Source: Sneathiella marina
GTDB lineage: Bacteria > Pseudomonadota > Alphaproteobacteria > Sneathiellales > Sneathiellaceae
Assembly: GCF_023746535.1 (NCBI RefSeq)
Contig: NZ_CP098747.1
Location: 1,494,364-1,558,363, forward strand
DNA: 64,000 nt
Reading direction: 5' to 3'
Shown piece after piece: positions 17,716 to 27,821 of this stretch. Numbering within the stretch: the first letter of the stretch is position 1; every line of letters begins with the position of its first letter. The notes beneath the pieces are model-generated. The model saw only the letters and a list, made by a program, of their open reading frames with translations, ran no database searches and was not told the DNA's origin. Position numbers and translations under genes: made by a program.

Positions 17716-18506
17716 CCGGATTGCAGATAACAATTGACGGCTTTTTGGGTAATAAATTAAAGATAAAACAACCCCATAACGGCTTTCGCGCAGGATCTGA
17801 CGCTGTTTTACTGGCCTCGGCGGTGGAGACGACCGGCGCGATTTCTGTTCTTGATGTGGGCTGCGGTGTCGGCACGGCGGGACTGTGCCTTCTGCACCGA
17901 TTGCCCGAAGCTACCTTATGGGGGCTTGAGGTGCAGCCGGATCTTGCGGAACTGGGCCGGGAAAATGCAGCGCTGAACGACTTGTCTGCCCGAACGCATA
18001 TATTGCGGGCTGATATGGCGGATCGGACTGTTTTTCGAAAGATACAGGGGCCGGACAACAAGCCCTTTCTCGAAGCAGGTTTTGATCACGTCATTACAAA
18101 TCCCCCTTTCTATGAAAAGGGCCGGGCTCAATCGGCGCAAAGCACGACGAAGACGCTCGCTCATATTGAAAGCAACGTGGATCTTGCCGCCTGGTTGCAA
18201 TTTTGTGTGGCCCGGGTGAGATCGAAAGGTAAGGTAACCGTCATTCACCGGACGGATCGACTGGCGGAGATTCTATCGGTATTGTCCGGGCAATGTGGCA
18301 GTCTGCGCGTGATACCGCTCTGGCCGGATGCGGAGAGTTCCGCGAAACGGGTGATTGTCCAGGCTCTCAAGGGGGGGAAGGGCCCTCTGGAGCTCAAAAA
18401 CGGTCTGATCCTTCACGATGGGGACGGGTTACCTACCCATCCGGCTGAGTTGATTTTGCGTCACGGGGCCTCTCTTAATCATGCGACGAGTCGAAAATAC
18501 TTGTAG
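17712..18506 (+). CDS. trmN6: tRNA1(Val) (adenine37-N6)-methyltransferase family, 264 aa
   Basis: This is a Rossmann SAM-dependent methyltransferase that methylates adenine. Motif I is VLDVGCGVGT (46-55), the acidic residue after strand 2 lies in G-L-E-V-Q (71-75), and motif IV is NPPFY (130-134), which marks N6-adenine methyltransferases such as YfiC/TrmN6. The N-terminus with H-N-G-F-R-A-G-S-D-A-V-L-L is the usual beginning in this family. It is translationally coupled to the DUF2007 gene. The exact tRNA target is inferred from the family, not shown here. Confidence 0.85.
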   Translation: MTGLQITIDGFLGNKLKIKQPHNGFRAGSDAVLLASAVETTGAISVLDVGCGVGTAGLCLLHRLPEATLWGLEVQPDLAELGRENAALNDLSARTHILRADMADRTVFRKIQGPDNKPFLEAGFDHVITNPPFYEKGRAQSAQSTTKTLAHIESNVDLAAWLQFCVARVRSKGKVTVIHRTDRLAEILSVLSGQCGSLRVIPLWPDAESSAKRVIVQALKGGKGPLELKNGLILHDGDGLPTHPAELILRHGASLNHATSRKYL

Positions 18507-18535
18507 ATACAGATCAAATCCTTACTTTAACGCTC

Positions 18536-19396
18536 ATGAAAATATCTGAATTAATAGCCAAGACGCCGCTGAAACGGTTTGTCGACAAATCGCCCGTTGT
18601 GGCCGTCCTTCCCCTTTATGGCGTGATTGCGTCGGGCGGGAGCAAGCTGCGCGGGGAAAACCTTAATCTGTCTGGCATGGCGGAGAAAATTGAAAATGCT
18701 TTCGCGACAAAAAACCTGAGTGCTGTTGCGTTGCCGATAAATTCGCCCGGTGGCTCACCTGTGCAATCCTCCTTGATTTTTGATCGCATCCGTCAACTGG
18801 CCGATGAAAAAGAGATTCCGGTTTATGCCTTTGCCGAAGATGTCATGGCGTCCGGCGGATATTGGCTCGGGCTTTGTGCCGATGAAATTTATGTCAACCA
18901 GAATTCAGTGGTTGGATCGATTGGTGTCGTCTCTGCCGGCTTCGGGTTTACGGCGTTGCTGGAAAAGGTGGGTGTTGAACGGCGGGCCTATTCAGCCGGC
19001 GAAAACAAGATGAAGCTGGACCCGTTCAGCCCCGAAAAAGAAGAAGATGTTGTCTGGCTTAAAAAAATCCAAACGGAAATCCATGAAAGTTTTAAAGATC
19101 TTGTCAAAAACCGGCGCGGTGATCGATTGAAAAAACGCAAAGACAAAGAGCTGTTTTCAGGCGACGTCTGGACAGGTCCGAAAGCGGTCGAGCTGGGGCT
19201 GGTCGATGGTATTGCCGATATTCGATCCTTTATGCGCGAGAAATATGGCGAGAAAGTCAAGTTCAAACGATTTGAAGGCCGGCAGGGGTTCCTGCAGCGA
19301 AAATTGGGCCTTGGTGCCTCCGTTGGTGAAGACGCGGTGGAGACATTTATTGCCGCCATAAAAAATCAGGCGGCCTGGGCTCGGTTCGGATTATGA
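18536..19396 (+). CDS. S49 family serine peptidase (SohB/SppA-like), 286 aa
   Basis: This is a ClpP-fold serine protease of the SppA/SohB family, which degrades signal peptides or membrane proteins. Visible features are P-I-N-S-P-G-G-S-P (67-75), equivalent to the oxyanion loop, M-A-S-G-G-Y-W-L (104-111), and N-S-V-V-G-S-I-G-V-V (123-132), whose Ser128 is the likely nucleophile. The catalytic Lys should be in G-E-N-K-M-K (155-160). There is no N-terminal membrane anchor, unlike E. coli SohB, so it is probably cytoplasmic or peripheral. It follows trmN6 by 29 bases. Confidence 0.88.
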   Translation: MKISELIAKTPLKRFVDKSPVVAVLPLYGVIASGGSKLRGENLNLSGMAEKIENAFATKNLSAVALPINSPGGSPVQSSLIFDRIRQLADEKEIPVYAFAEDVMASGGYWLGLCADEIYVNQNSVVGSIGVVSAGFGFTALLEKVGVERRAYSAGENKMKLDPFSPEKEEDVVWLKKIQTEIHESFKDLVKNRRGDRLKKRKDKELFSGDVWTGPKAVELGLVDGIADIRSFMREKYGEKVKFKRFEGRQGFLQRKLGLGASVGEDAVETFIAAIKNQAAWARFGL

Positions 19397-19428
19397 TTCG
19401 CGCCTGTTTACAAAGGATAGGTCACTAG

Positions 19429-19653
19429 ATGTTCTCACCGACTAAAATCATTTTTATCGTGGTGGCCATCGCGCTGGTTTATTTCGGCCATAAATTCTAT
19501 CGCTCTACCATTGCGCCGAACCTGCAAAAGAATAAAAAGAACGCGGAATTCAAAGGCCGCTCGTCGGACAAAATGCTCGATCTGGAGGAATGCCCGGACT
19601 GTGGCTCCTTCGTTGCGGACCTGTCAGAACATAGGTGCAAAAGCGGAAAATAA
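19429..19653 (+). CDS. Small membrane protein with a C-terminal zinc-ribbon motif, 74 aa
   Basis: One hydrophobic segment at residues 5-22 (TKIIFIVVAIALVYFGHKFY) is followed by a charged linker rich in Lys, and ends in C-P-D-C-G-S-F-V-A-D-L-S-E-H-R-C, a Cys2-Cys/His arrangement that could bind zinc. This matches the pattern of the PP0621-type small proteins. It lies 32 bases after the S49 peptidase gene and upstream of glyQ; an operon is likely. Function unknown. Confidence 0.72.
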   Translation: MFSPTKIIFIVVAIALVYFGHKFYRSTIAPNLQKNKKNAEFKGRSSDKMLDLEECPDCGSFVADLSEHRCKSGK

Positions 19654-19727
19654 TCCCCGGTTTCGATGCCGGTTGACCGCAGCCAGCCTGACCCTTATGT
19701 TGCGGCGCACATATCAACAATCAGTCT

Positions 19728-20633
19728 ATGGTCAGTATTATGGCGAATAATGTGGCGTCTTCGCCGTCAACTTCTTTTCAGGACCTGATCCTGACATTAC
19801 AACATTTCTGGTCTGAAAAGGGATGCGTCATTCTGCAACCCTATGATTTGGAAGTGGGCGCCGGAACTTTTCATCCTGCAACAACCTTACGATCCCTGGG
19901 ACCCGAGCCCTGGAATGCAGCCTATGTTCAGCCGTCCCGCCGTCCAACCGATGGACGCTATGGGGAAAACCCGAACCGCGGTCAGCATTATTATCAGTTT
20001 CAGGTTCTGCTGAAGCCGTCCCCGGACAATATCCAGCAACTCTACCTGGAAAGTATCTATGCGCTGGGGATCGATCCTAAATCTCATGATATCCGGTTCG
20101 TCGAAGATGATTGGGAAAGCCCGACCCTGGGTGCCTGGGGATTGGGCTGGGAAGTCTGGTGTGATGGCATGGAAGTCAGCCAATTTACCTTTTTCCAGCA
20201 AGTCGGCGGGTTTGAATGTAATCCGGTTTCCGGAGAGCTTACCTATGGATTGGAGCGTCTTGCCATGTATGTGCAGGGCGTTGATCGCATGTATGATCTT
20301 GCCTGGAACAACGACGGTGTGACCTATGGTGATGTGTTCTTGCAAAATGAGCAGGAATTTTCCGCTTATAATTTCGAGCATTCAAATGTCGACATCCTGT
20401 TGCAGCATTTTAAAGATGCCGAAGTTCAATGTCAGGAAATCCTGGACGCGGGTCTCGCCTTGCCAGCGTATGATCAATGCATGAAAGCCAGCCATGTGTT
20501 TAACCTCCTGGATGCGCGGGGGGTTATCAGCGTGACGGAGCGGGCCGCCTATATCGGCCGGGTGCGGGCGCTTGCCAAAGGCTGTGCGGCGCAATGGCTG
20601 CGGGGCCGTGGACATCTGACGGAGGACGTGTAA
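19728..20633 (+). CDS. glyQ: Glycyl-tRNA synthetase, alpha subunit, 301 aa
   Basis: The alpha subunit of the alpha2-beta2 class II glycyl-tRNA synthetase, which forms glycyl-AMP. It starts [17 protein letters not shown], and goes on with [35 protein letters not shown] and [12 protein letters not shown]. All are hallmark sequences of GlyQ, and the length is normal. The start could be Met1 or Met5 (19740); there is no strong ribosome binding site at either. The next gene glyS starts directly after its stop. Confidence 0.97.
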   Translation: MVSIMANNVASSPSTSFQDLILTLQHFWSEKGCVILQPYDLEVGAGTFHPATTLRSLGPEPWNAAYVQPSRRPTDGRYGENPNRGQHYYQFQVLLKPSPDNIQQLYLESIYALGIDPKSHDIRFVEDDWESPTLGAWGLGWEVWCDGMEVSQFTFFQQVGGFECNPVSGELTYGLERLAMYVQGVDRMYDLAWNNDGVTYGDVFLQNEQEFSAYNFEHSNVDILLQHFKDAEVQCQEILDAGLALPAYDQCMKASHVFNLLDARGVISVTERAAYIGRVRALAKGCAAQWLRGRGHLTEDV

Positions 20634-22691
20634 ATGGCTGAATTGCTATTGGAGCTGTTCTCTGAGGAAATTCCGGCACGCATGCAGAATAAGGCGGCCG
20701 CGGATCTGGCAAAACTGGTGGGCGACGGCTTGTCGGCGGCGGGTCTTACTTTCGACAGTGCCACGGGATATGTAACCGCGCGCCGGTTGACAGTGGTTGT
20801 TGAGGGATTGCCAACCGCCCAACCGGATGTATCCGAAGAACGGCGCGGGCCCCGTGTGGGTGCGCCGGACAAGGCCGTGGACGGGTTTTTAAAATCCGCA
20901 AATCTGAACCGCGACCAGCTGGAAGAACGCGAGACCGAAAAGGGACATTTTTATTATGCCGTGATTGAGACCAAGGGGCGAAACACGATCGATGTTTTGC
21001 CGGATCTTCTCACCTCCGCCATTTCCGCGCTGCATTGGCCAAAGCCGATGAAATGGGGAAGTTACGAGGCGCGCTGGGTCCGTCCGCTGCATAATATCCT
21101 GTGTTTGTTTGACGGGGCTGCTGTGCCCTTCGCCTGGGAGCATATCACGGCAAATAACCAGACATTTGGCCATCGTTTTATGGCTCCGGAAGCCGTGGAA
21201 ATTAAAGATTTTGCTGATTATCGGATAAAACTGAAGACTGCATTTGTGGTTCTGGACGCGGCGGAACGGCGCGCCATTATTGAACAGGATGCAACCCGGC
21301 TGGCGCGTGAGGAAGGCTTGACCCTTATTGACGATCCGGCCCTTATCAGTGAAGTGGCGGGATTGGTTGAATGGCCGGAAAGTCTCATCGGGTCAATTGA
21401 CGCGCAGTTTATGGACGTCCCGCAAGAGGCGCTGATTTCCGCCATGCGCAGTCATCAGAAATATTTTTCGGTTCAGGACGACACAGGTAAAATGGCGCCG
21501 CGGTTTATTGTGGTCGCAAATTTGCGGGCTGAGGATGGCGGTGTGCAAATTGTTGCCGGGAACGAACGTGTCCTGAGTGCGCGGCTTGCCGATGCCAAGT
21601 TCTTCTGGGACCTGGATCGGAAGCACACCCTTGAAAGCCGGGTTGACCAGCTGGAGAATATTATCTTTCACGCGAAGCTTGGGACTGTCCGGCAAAAAGT
21701 TTCCCGGGTTGCGGACCTCTGTGCGGCTATTGCGCCGTTTGTGCCGGGCGCGGATCCGGTTCTCTGTGCCCGGGCGGCTTTGTTGGCGAAAGCCGATCTT
21801 TCGACGGAAATGGTCGGTGAGTTTGCGGATTTGCAAGGCCTCATGGGACGATATTATGCGGAACATGATGGAGAGGATGCGGCGGTTGCCAAGGCCATTG
21901 AAGAGCATTACTCGCCCCTGGGTCCGAAAGATAACTGTCCTTCTGACCCGACAAGTGTCGTTGTCGCTCTGGCCGATAAAATTGATACCCTTGTGGGTTT
22001 CTTTGCCATCGACGAGAAACCGACAGGCTCAAAGGATCCTTACGCGTTGCGCCGGGCGGCCTTAGGCGTGATCCGGCTGGTGCTCGAGAATAACCTTCGT
22101 TTGCCGCTGTTGGAAATCTTTAACCGGTCCAATGGCTTGCAAGATGTTTCTGACAGCCTGGATGCAAATGACCTGCTCGGGTTCTTTGCCGATCGCTTGA
22201 AAGTTCATTTGAAGGAACAGAATGTCCGCCACGATTATATCGCCGCGGTTTTTGCACGGGGCGGCATTAGTGATCTTGTCCGGCTGATGGCGCAAGTGGA
22301 CGCTTTGTCGAGCTTTCTTGTCTCAGATGATGGCGCGAATTTATTGGTGGCGTACCGCCGCGCTGCCAATATCCTGCGGATAGAAGAGAAGAAAGATGGG
22401 CAGTCCTTTAATCAGGATATCGACAACAGCCTGCTTTCAGAAGAGGCGGAAATTACCTTGGCGGAGCGCCTTGACACGGTCAGCGGCTTGGTTTCCGGGT
22501 CGATCAATCATGATGAATTTGAAGCGGCTGGAATTGCGGCTGCAACGCTTCGAAAACCCGTAGACGATTTCTTCGAGAAAGTGACAGTCAATGCCGAGGA
22601 TCCGGGTATTCGATCGAACCGGTTACGATTGCTTTCCGGCATTCGCAACCTTTTAGATAACTTGGCGGATCTGTCAAAAATTGAAGGCTAA
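20634..22691 (+). CDS. glyS: Glycyl-tRNA synthetase, beta subunit, 685 aa
   Basis: The beta subunit binds tRNA-Gly. The N-terminus M-A-E-L-L-L-E-L-F-S-E-E-I-P-A-R-M-Q is the family signature. In the middle are F-G-H-R-F-M and M-R-S-H-Q-K-Y-F, then a long helical HD-like region, and at the C-terminus a DALR anticodon-binding domain from about residue 575 (L-V-A-Y-R-R-A-A-N-I-L-R-I). The start ATG abuts the stop of glyQ, with GGAGGACGTG within the glyQ end as ribosome binding site. Length is close to the usual 690. Confidence 0.97.
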   Translation: MAELLLELFSEEIPARMQNKAAADLAKLVGDGLSAAGLTFDSATGYVTARRLTVVVEGLPTAQPDVSEERRGPRVGAPDKAVDGFLKSANLNRDQLEERETEKGHFYYAVIETKGRNTIDVLPDLLTSAISALHWPKPMKWGSYEARWVRPLHNILCLFDGAAVPFAWEHITANNQTFGHRFMAPEAVEIKDFADYRIKLKTAFVVLDAAERRAIIEQDATRLAREEGLTLIDDPALISEVAGLVEWPESLIGSIDAQFMDVPQEALISAMRSHQKYFSVQDDTGKMAPRFIVVANLRAEDGGVQIVAGNERVLSARLADAKFFWDLDRKHTLESRVDQLENIIFHAKLGTVRQKVSRVADLCAAIAPFVPGADPVLCARAALLAKADLSTEMVGEFADLQGLMGRYYAEHDGEDAAVAKAIEEHYSPLGPKDNCPSDPTSVVVALADKIDTLVGFFAIDEKPTGSKDPYALRRAALGVIRLVLENNLRLPLLEIFNRSNGLQDVSDSLDANDLLGFFADRLKVHLKEQNVRHDYIAAVFARGGISDLVRLMAQVDALSSFLVSDDGANLLVAYRRAANILRIEEKKDGQSFNQDIDNSLLSEEAEITLAERLDTVSGLVSGSINHDEFEAAGIAAATLRKPVDDFFEKVTVNAEDPGIRSNRLRLLSGIRNLLDNLADLSKIEG

Positions 22692-22747
22692 AATTTACCT
22701 TTACCATTTAGATATGACGTATTCGAAACCTGAAAGTAGAGTTTGAA

Positions 22748-25426
22748 ATGACAAAGTGGGTATATTCTTTTGGCGATGGCAAGGCAGACGGCACAGCGGA
22801 GATGCGGAACCTCCTAGGTGGCAAGGGCGCAAATCTGGCGGAAATGAGCAACCTCGGCTTGCCGGTACCCTCGGGTTTTACGCTGACGACTGATGTTTGT
22901 ACGGCATATCTCGAGCAGAATGAAACCTATCCCGATACCCTGGACCAACAGGTCGGTGATGCCATTGCGCAAATCGAGCAATCGGTGGGGGGCGGTTTTG
23001 GTAATCCTGAGCAACCTCTACTGGTCTCCGTCCGGTCCGGTGCCCGGGCGTCAATGCCGGGCATGATGGATACGGTCCTGAATTTGGGCCTCAATGATGA
23101 AACTGTCGCCGGACTGGAAAAACAAAGCGGGGACAAGCGTTTTGCCTATGACAGTTACCGCCGGTTTATCCAGATGTATTCTGATGTGGTTCTCGGTGTA
23201 GATCATTATCACTTCGAAGAACTGCTGGAAATTCTGAAGGAGGAAAACGGGTATTTTCTCGATACCGATTTGCAGGCGGACGACTGGGAAGTGCTTGTCG
23301 GGCGCTACAAATCCAAAGTTGAGGAAGAACTCGGACGGCCGTTCCCGCAGAATGTGCAAGATCAGTTATGGGGCGCTATCGGCGCGGTGTTCGGCTCGTG
23401 GATGAACCAGCGGGCGATTACCTATCGCCGTTTGCATGAAATCCCGGCGAGCTGGGGAACAGCAGTGAATGTTCAGGCCATGGTTTTTGGCAATATGGGC
23501 GATGATAGCGCAACCGGAGTTGCGTTCACCCGCGATCCCTCAACGGGCGTGAAAATGTTTTACGGTGAATTTCTGGTCAACGCGCAAGGTGAGGACGTCG
23601 TTGCCGGTATCCGGACGCCGCAAAATCTGACAAAACAGTCCCGATTGGACGCCGGCGCCGATGCGCTTTCCATGGAAGAGATATTCCCCGAAGTCTATGG
23701 GCAGCTGGTGGATGTGTATAAGCGCCTTGAAGCTCACTATCGGGATATGCAGGATATCGAGTTTACGGTGCAGCAGGGGAAACTCTGGATGCTGCAAACC
23801 CGCTCGGGCAAGCGGACAGCGAAAGCCGCTCTAAAAATTGCCATAGATATGGTTGATGAGGGGCTTATCGATAAAGAAGAAGCCATTAAAAGAATTGATC
23901 CGGCCTCCCTTGATCAATTGCTGCATCCAACGTTGGACCCGACTGCGGAGCGCAACATTATTGCGCGCGGTCTACCGGCAAGTCCTGGCGCCGCCTCTGG
24001 CGAGATTGTCTTCGATAGTGATGAAGCCGAAAAACTCGCAAGCGATGGCAAATCGGTTATTTTGGTGCGGGTGGAGACGAGCCCCGAGGATATCCACGGT
24101 ATGCATGCGGCGAAAGGTATCCTGACCAGCCGTGGCGGTATGACCAGTCACGCAGCTGTTGTCGCCCGCGGCATGGGCCGCGCCTGCGTATCGGGCGCCG
24201 GGGCGCTGAATATCGATTACAAAAACCAGACATTAAGCGTGCTGGGTGAAACCTATAAAAAGGGCGACATAATCACCATTGATGGTGGCTGTGGCGAGGT
24301 CATGCTGGGTTCCGTTGAAATGATCATGCCGGAATTATCTGGCGAGTTTGGGGAATTGATGTCCTGGGCCGATGAAATCAGGCGTATGAAAGTGCGAACC
24401 AACGCGGAAACACCACTGGATGTGAAAACGGCTCGGAAATTTGGGGCGGAAGGTGTCGGTCTCTGCCGGACCGAGCATATGTTTTTTGACGCCGATAGAA
24501 TCATCGCAGTCCGCCAGATGATCTTGGCCGAAGATCTGGCGGATCGTCAGGAGGCCCTTGCCAAACTTCTCCCGGTACAGCGCGCAGATTTTGTTGAACT
24601 GTTCCGGATCATGGCTGGTCTTCCTGTGACAATTCGGCTTTTGGATCCGCCGTTGCATGAATTCCTGCCAAAAACAGATGCAGAAATTGATAGTTTGGCA
24701 GAAGCGCTTGGCGCGGATGCTGGCAAACTTCGCCACCGGGCACTGCAATTACATGAATTTAATCCCATGCTGGGGCATCGGGGGTGCCGGCTAGGGATTT
24801 CTTTCCCGGAAATCTACGAGATGCAGGCACGCGCCATACTTGAGGCTGCTGCAGAAATTTCGAAGGAGCTGGGTGAAACTGTCGTGCCGGAGATTATGAT
24901 CCCCCTGGTGGCAACCAAGCGAGAGCTTGAAATCCTGAAACAGAAAATAGAAGCCGTGGCCGAGGCGGTAAAGGATGAAAGTGGTAAGTCTGTTGACTAT
25001 CTGATTGGCACCATGATTGAACTGCCAAGAGCAGCTTTGCGCGCCGGAGATATTGCGGAAGAGGCTGAGTTTTTCTCTTTTGGCACCAATGACTTGACTC
25101 AGACAACTTATGGGATCAGCCGGGATGACAGCGGTTCCTTCCTGGAAGATTATGTGGAGCAGGGGATTTATGAAATTGATCCCTTCGTCTCACTGGATCA
25201 CGAAGGCGTGGGCGAACTGGTGGAAATTGCGGTCAAGCGCGGCCGTGAGACGCGAGAGGATATCAAGCTTGGTATTTGCGGCGAACATGGCGGCGACCCC
25301 AATAGTATCGATTTTTGCGAGAGGATCGGTCTGGACTATGTATCCTGTTCACCTTACCGGGTTCCAATCGCCCGGCTGGCGGCCGCGCAAGCGGCTCTGG
25401 GGCTGCAGAGAGTCTCGGAAGCCTAA
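22748..25426 (+). CDS. ppdK: Pyruvate, phosphate dikinase, 892 aa
   Basis: Catalyses the reversible conversion of pyruvate, ATP and phosphate to phosphoenolpyruvate, AMP and pyrophosphate. An N-terminal ATP-grasp domain (K-G-A-N-L-A-E-M, then V-S-V-R-S-G-A-R-A-S-M-P-G-M-M-D) precedes the phosphohistidine domain with G-G-M-T-S-H-A-A-V-V-A-R-G; the swivelling His is at about 468. The C-terminal PEP-binding barrel has G-V-G-L-C-R-T-E-H-M-F, F-S-F-G-T-N-D-L-T-Q and G-I-C-G-E-H-G-G-D-P. The length is typical of bacterial PPDK. Start ATG at 22748 has only a weak ribosome binding site. A terminator follows the gene. It gives the cell a gluconeogenic or glycolytic pyrophosphate-linked step. Confidence 0.97.
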   Translation: MTKWVYSFGDGKADGTAEMRNLLGGKGANLAEMSNLGLPVPSGFTLTTDVCTAYLEQNETYPDTLDQQVGDAIAQIEQSVGGGFGNPEQPLLVSVRSGARASMPGMMDTVLNLGLNDETVAGLEKQSGDKRFAYDSYRRFIQMYSDVVLGVDHYHFEELLEILKEENGYFLDTDLQADDWEVLVGRYKSKVEEELGRPFPQNVQDQLWGAIGAVFGSWMNQRAITYRRLHEIPASWGTAVNVQAMVFGNMGDDSATGVAFTRDPSTGVKMFYGEFLVNAQGEDVVAGIRTPQNLTKQSRLDAGADALSMEEIFPEVYGQLVDVYKRLEAHYRDMQDIEFTVQQGKLWMLQTRSGKRTAKAALKIAIDMVDEGLIDKEEAIKRIDPASLDQLLHPTLDPTAERNIIARGLPASPGAASGEIVFDSDEAEKLASDGKSVILVRVETSPEDIHGMHAAKGILTSRGGMTSHAAVVARGMGRACVSGAGALNIDYKNQTLSVLGETYKKGDIITIDGGCGEVMLGSVEMIMPELSGEFGELMSWADEIRRMKVRTNAETPLDVKTARKFGAEGVGLCRTEHMFFDADRIIAVRQMILAEDLADRQEALAKLLPVQRADFVELFRIMAGLPVTIRLLDPPLHEFLPKTDAEIDSLAEALGADAGKLRHRALQLHEFNPMLGHRGCRLGISFPEIYEMQARAILEAAAEISKELGETVVPEIMIPLVATKRELEILKQKIEAVAEAVKDESGKSVDYLIGTMIELPRAALRAGDIAEEAEFFSFGTNDLTQTTYGISRDDSGSFLEDYVEQGIYEIDPFVSLDHEGVGELVEIAVKRGRETREDIKLGICGEHGGDPNSIDFCERIGLDYVSCSPYRVPIARLAAAQAALGLQRVSEA

Positions 25427-25433
25427 GATAAGA

Positions 25434-25460
25434 AAAAGCCCGGCGTTACCGGGCTTTTTT
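25434..25460. terminator. Bidirectional rho-independent terminator between ppdK and mrp
   Basis: A-rich start AAAAAGCCCGG, loop CGTTA, then CCGGGCTTTTTT. The stem of seven G/C-rich pairs is flanked by A and T runs on both sides, so it can stop transcription of ppdK from the left and of mrp from the right. The mrp stop codon lies at 25463. Confidence 0.85.
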
Positions 25461-25462
25461 AA

Positions 25463-26572
25463 CTACTCGATCACAATTCTGGGCCCTGTCTGGCCGAGAT
25501 TTTCCTCGATCTTTTCTTGAACACGCTCGCCAAGTGCCTTGTAGATTTGAGCATGGGCGCTTTCAGGTTCTGTGACCGTAATAGGTGTTCCGGCATCCGA
25601 CGTTTTCCGGATGTCCATATGCAAAGGAACCTCACCGAGGAAATCCACGCCAAGTTCCGCAGCCGTTTCGCGGGCACCGCCATGACCAAAAATATCAGAG
25701 CGTTCACCGCAGGAGGGGCAGAGGAAATAGCTCATATTTTCGACAATACCCATGACGGGAACATCAACTTTCTTGAACATATTCAATCCTTTGCGGGCAT
25801 CAAGTAAGGCGATATCTTGCGGGGTAGAGATAATGACGGCACCGGTAAGGGGAACTTTTTGCGCCATCGTCAATTGTGCGTCTCCCGTTCCAGGTGGCAT
25901 ATCGACGACCAAAACGTCCAGCTCTCCCCAGGCAACGTCAAAAACCATTTGCTGAAGAGCGCTCATGATCATCGGGCCGCGCCAGATCATTGGTGTATCC
26001 TCTTCCACCAGAAACCCCATGGACATGACTTTCAAGCCCCATTTTTCCATGGGAATGAGCTTCTTGCCGTCTTTAGAATCGGGCTTTCCCGAGATGCCCA
26101 GCATTCGAGGAAGGGACGGGCCGTAAACGTCTGCATCAAGCATTCCGACGTTTAACCCCTGGGCCTGCAGACCAAGGGCAATATTTACGGCACAGGTTGA
26201 TTTTCCGACGCCTCCTTTGCCTGACGCGACGGCAACAATTGCGGCAACACCGGGGACCTCAGGTTTTTGCGAAGGCTGCTGCTGTTGCGGCGGTGGTGCT
26301 TTTTGTGCTGGCGCCGCAGGCGCTTGCTCGGCGGTCATAACCGCACTGACGGAGGAAACACCATCTAGCGCAAAAACGGCGTCTTCACACTGCTTGCGGA
26401 CGATTTCCATCTCGTTTGCATCGGCGGGGTTAATTTCCAAAGCGAATCCAATATTGCCCTCTTTGACAACCAAACCACTGATAATTCCCAGTTCTACAAC
26501 GTTTTTGCCGGTTTTCGGCTCAATAATCTTCTCCAGACACCCGAGAATGACTTGCTCATTTATCACTGACAT
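25463..26572 (-). CDS. mrp: Mrp/ApbC (NBP35-like) iron-sulfur cluster carrier ATPase, 369 aa
   Basis: A P-loop scaffold and carrier of Fe-S clusters in the cytoplasm. There is an N-terminal MIP18/DUF59-like domain (residues 1-80), a low-complexity Ala-Pro-Gln linker (about 82-105), then VASGKGGVGKST (115-126), the deviant Walker A of the ParA/MinD class, and C-P-S-C near residue 287, the pair of Cys that binds the shared cluster. I start at the ATG of 26572 (MSVINEQVIL), 30 codons inside the longest frame, where the family normally begins. It is divergent from hflK. Confidence 0.93.
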   Translation of the reverse strand: MSVINEQVILGCLEKIIEPKTGKNVVELGIISGLVVKEGNIGFALEINPADANEMEIVRKQCEDAVFALDGVSSVSAVMTAEQAPAAPAQKAPPPQQQQPSQKPEVPGVAAIVAVASGKGGVGKSTCAVNIALGLQAQGLNVGMLDADVYGPSLPRMLGISGKPDSKDGKKLIPMEKWGLKVMSMGFLVEEDTPMIWRGPMIMSALQQMVFDVAWGELDVLVVDMPPGTGDAQLTMAQKVPLTGAVIISTPQDIALLDARKGLNMFKKVDVPVMGIVENMSYFLCPSCGERSDIFGHGGARETAAELGVDFLGEVPLHMDIRKTSDAGTPITVTEPESAHAQIYKALGERVQEKIEENLGQTGPRIVIE

Positions 26573-26726
26573 GCTTGACAACTCCGACTTGAACACAAAA
26601 TGGATAGCGTAACGCTTAGAATTACTTATGTAGGTACGTTGCAGAAATGTGCAGGGTGTCATATAACGCGACTACGTAAAGTTAGCAAACGCGCAAATCA
26701 GCGCAGTAAAAAGGAGAGACGATCTC

Positions 26727-27821
26727 ATGCCTTGGAGCAATCAGGGTGGTAATGACGGAGGCTGGCAAGGCGGCGGTGGAAATCGCGGACCTTGGGGGCA
26801 GGGACCAAGTGGTCAGCAACCCCCCAATCTGGAAGATATTATCAAAAAAGGTCAGGAACGGTTTAAAGATGTCATTCCCGGAGGCGGCGGCGGAAAAATC
26901 GGATTACTGATTGTTCTGCTCGTTGCCATCACGGCATGGCTGCTGAGCGGGTTCTATAAAGTCGAGACAACGGAACAAGGTGTGGTTTTACGCTTTGGCA
27001 AATGGATCAACACGACGCAACCCGGCCTGAACTATCATTATCCTTATCCGATCGAAACTGTATTGACACCACAAGTGACTAAAATCAACTCGGTTGAAGT
27101 TGGTTTTCGCGCGACGCGTAATGGCGGGACATCCCCGGTTGAAGCGGAAAGCCTGATGCTGACCGGCGATGAAAATATTGTGGATGTCGGATTTACGGTT
27201 CTTTGGAAAATAAAGGATGCCGGAAAATATCTGTTTAATGTGGACGATCCTGAGCAGACCATCAAGGCGGTTGCGGAAAGTGCCATGCGTGAAGTCATCG
27301 GCAGGACGGACCTGACGGCTGCAATTACAGAAGGACGTTTGCTGGTTGAAACGGAAGTCCGTAAGCGGTTGCAGGAAGTTCTGGATGAATATGGAACAGG
27401 TGTTGAAGTTGCCCAGGTACAACTGAAAAATGCGGAACCACCTAGCCAGGTTATCGCAGCATTTCGGGATGTGCAGGCAGCGGAAGCCGACAAGGAAAGA
27501 GCGCAAAATGAAGCGTTGGCCTATTCCAACGATATTATTCCCCGCGCCCGTGGTCAGGCGGAACGTGTTCGCCAGCAGGCCGAAGGTTATAAACAGCGTG
27601 TGATCGCTGAAGCAGAGGGTGAAGCCGCACGCTTTGTGTCCATTTACAACGAATATGTAAAAGCGCCATATGTGACACGCCAACGGATCTATCTTGAAAG
27701 CCTTCAGGAAGTCTTTACCGGCAAGAAGAAGATTATAATTGATGGCGGGAAGTCTGGTGCGTCAGGCGTTGTCCCCTACTTGCCACTGACGGAATTGCAA
27801 AAAGGAGTGACCAACAAATGA
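26727..27821 (+). CDS. hflK: FtsH protease regulator HflK, 364 aa
   Basis: An SPFH/Band 7 protein of the inner membrane that, with HflC, forms a large cage around FtsH and controls its proteolysis. The N-terminal part (1-60) is Gly/Asn/Gln-rich; a single membrane anchor lies at about 62-80 (KIGLLIVLLVAITAWLLSGF), followed by Y-K-V-E-T-T-E-Q-G-V-V-L-R-F-G-K-W. The SPFH domain continues to about 260 and a helical segment with Q-A-E-x-x-R-Q-Q-A-E-G follows. The start is preceded by AAAAGGAGAG. The stop overlaps the hflC start (ATGA, 27818-27821), so translation is coupled. Confidence 0.95.
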   Translation: MPWSNQGGNDGGWQGGGGNRGPWGQGPSGQQPPNLEDIIKKGQERFKDVIPGGGGGKIGLLIVLLVAITAWLLSGFYKVETTEQGVVLRFGKWINTTQPGLNYHYPYPIETVLTPQVTKINSVEVGFRATRNGGTSPVEAESLMLTGDENIVDVGFTVLWKIKDAGKYLFNVDDPEQTIKAVAESAMREVIGRTDLTAAITEGRLLVETEVRKRLQEVLDEYGTGVEVAQVQLKNAEPPSQVIAAFRDVQAAEADKERAQNEALAYSNDIIPRARGQAERVRQQAEGYKQRVIAEAEGEAARFVSIYNEYVKAPYVTRQRIYLESLQEVFTGKKKIIIDGGKSGASGVVPYLPLTELQKGVTNK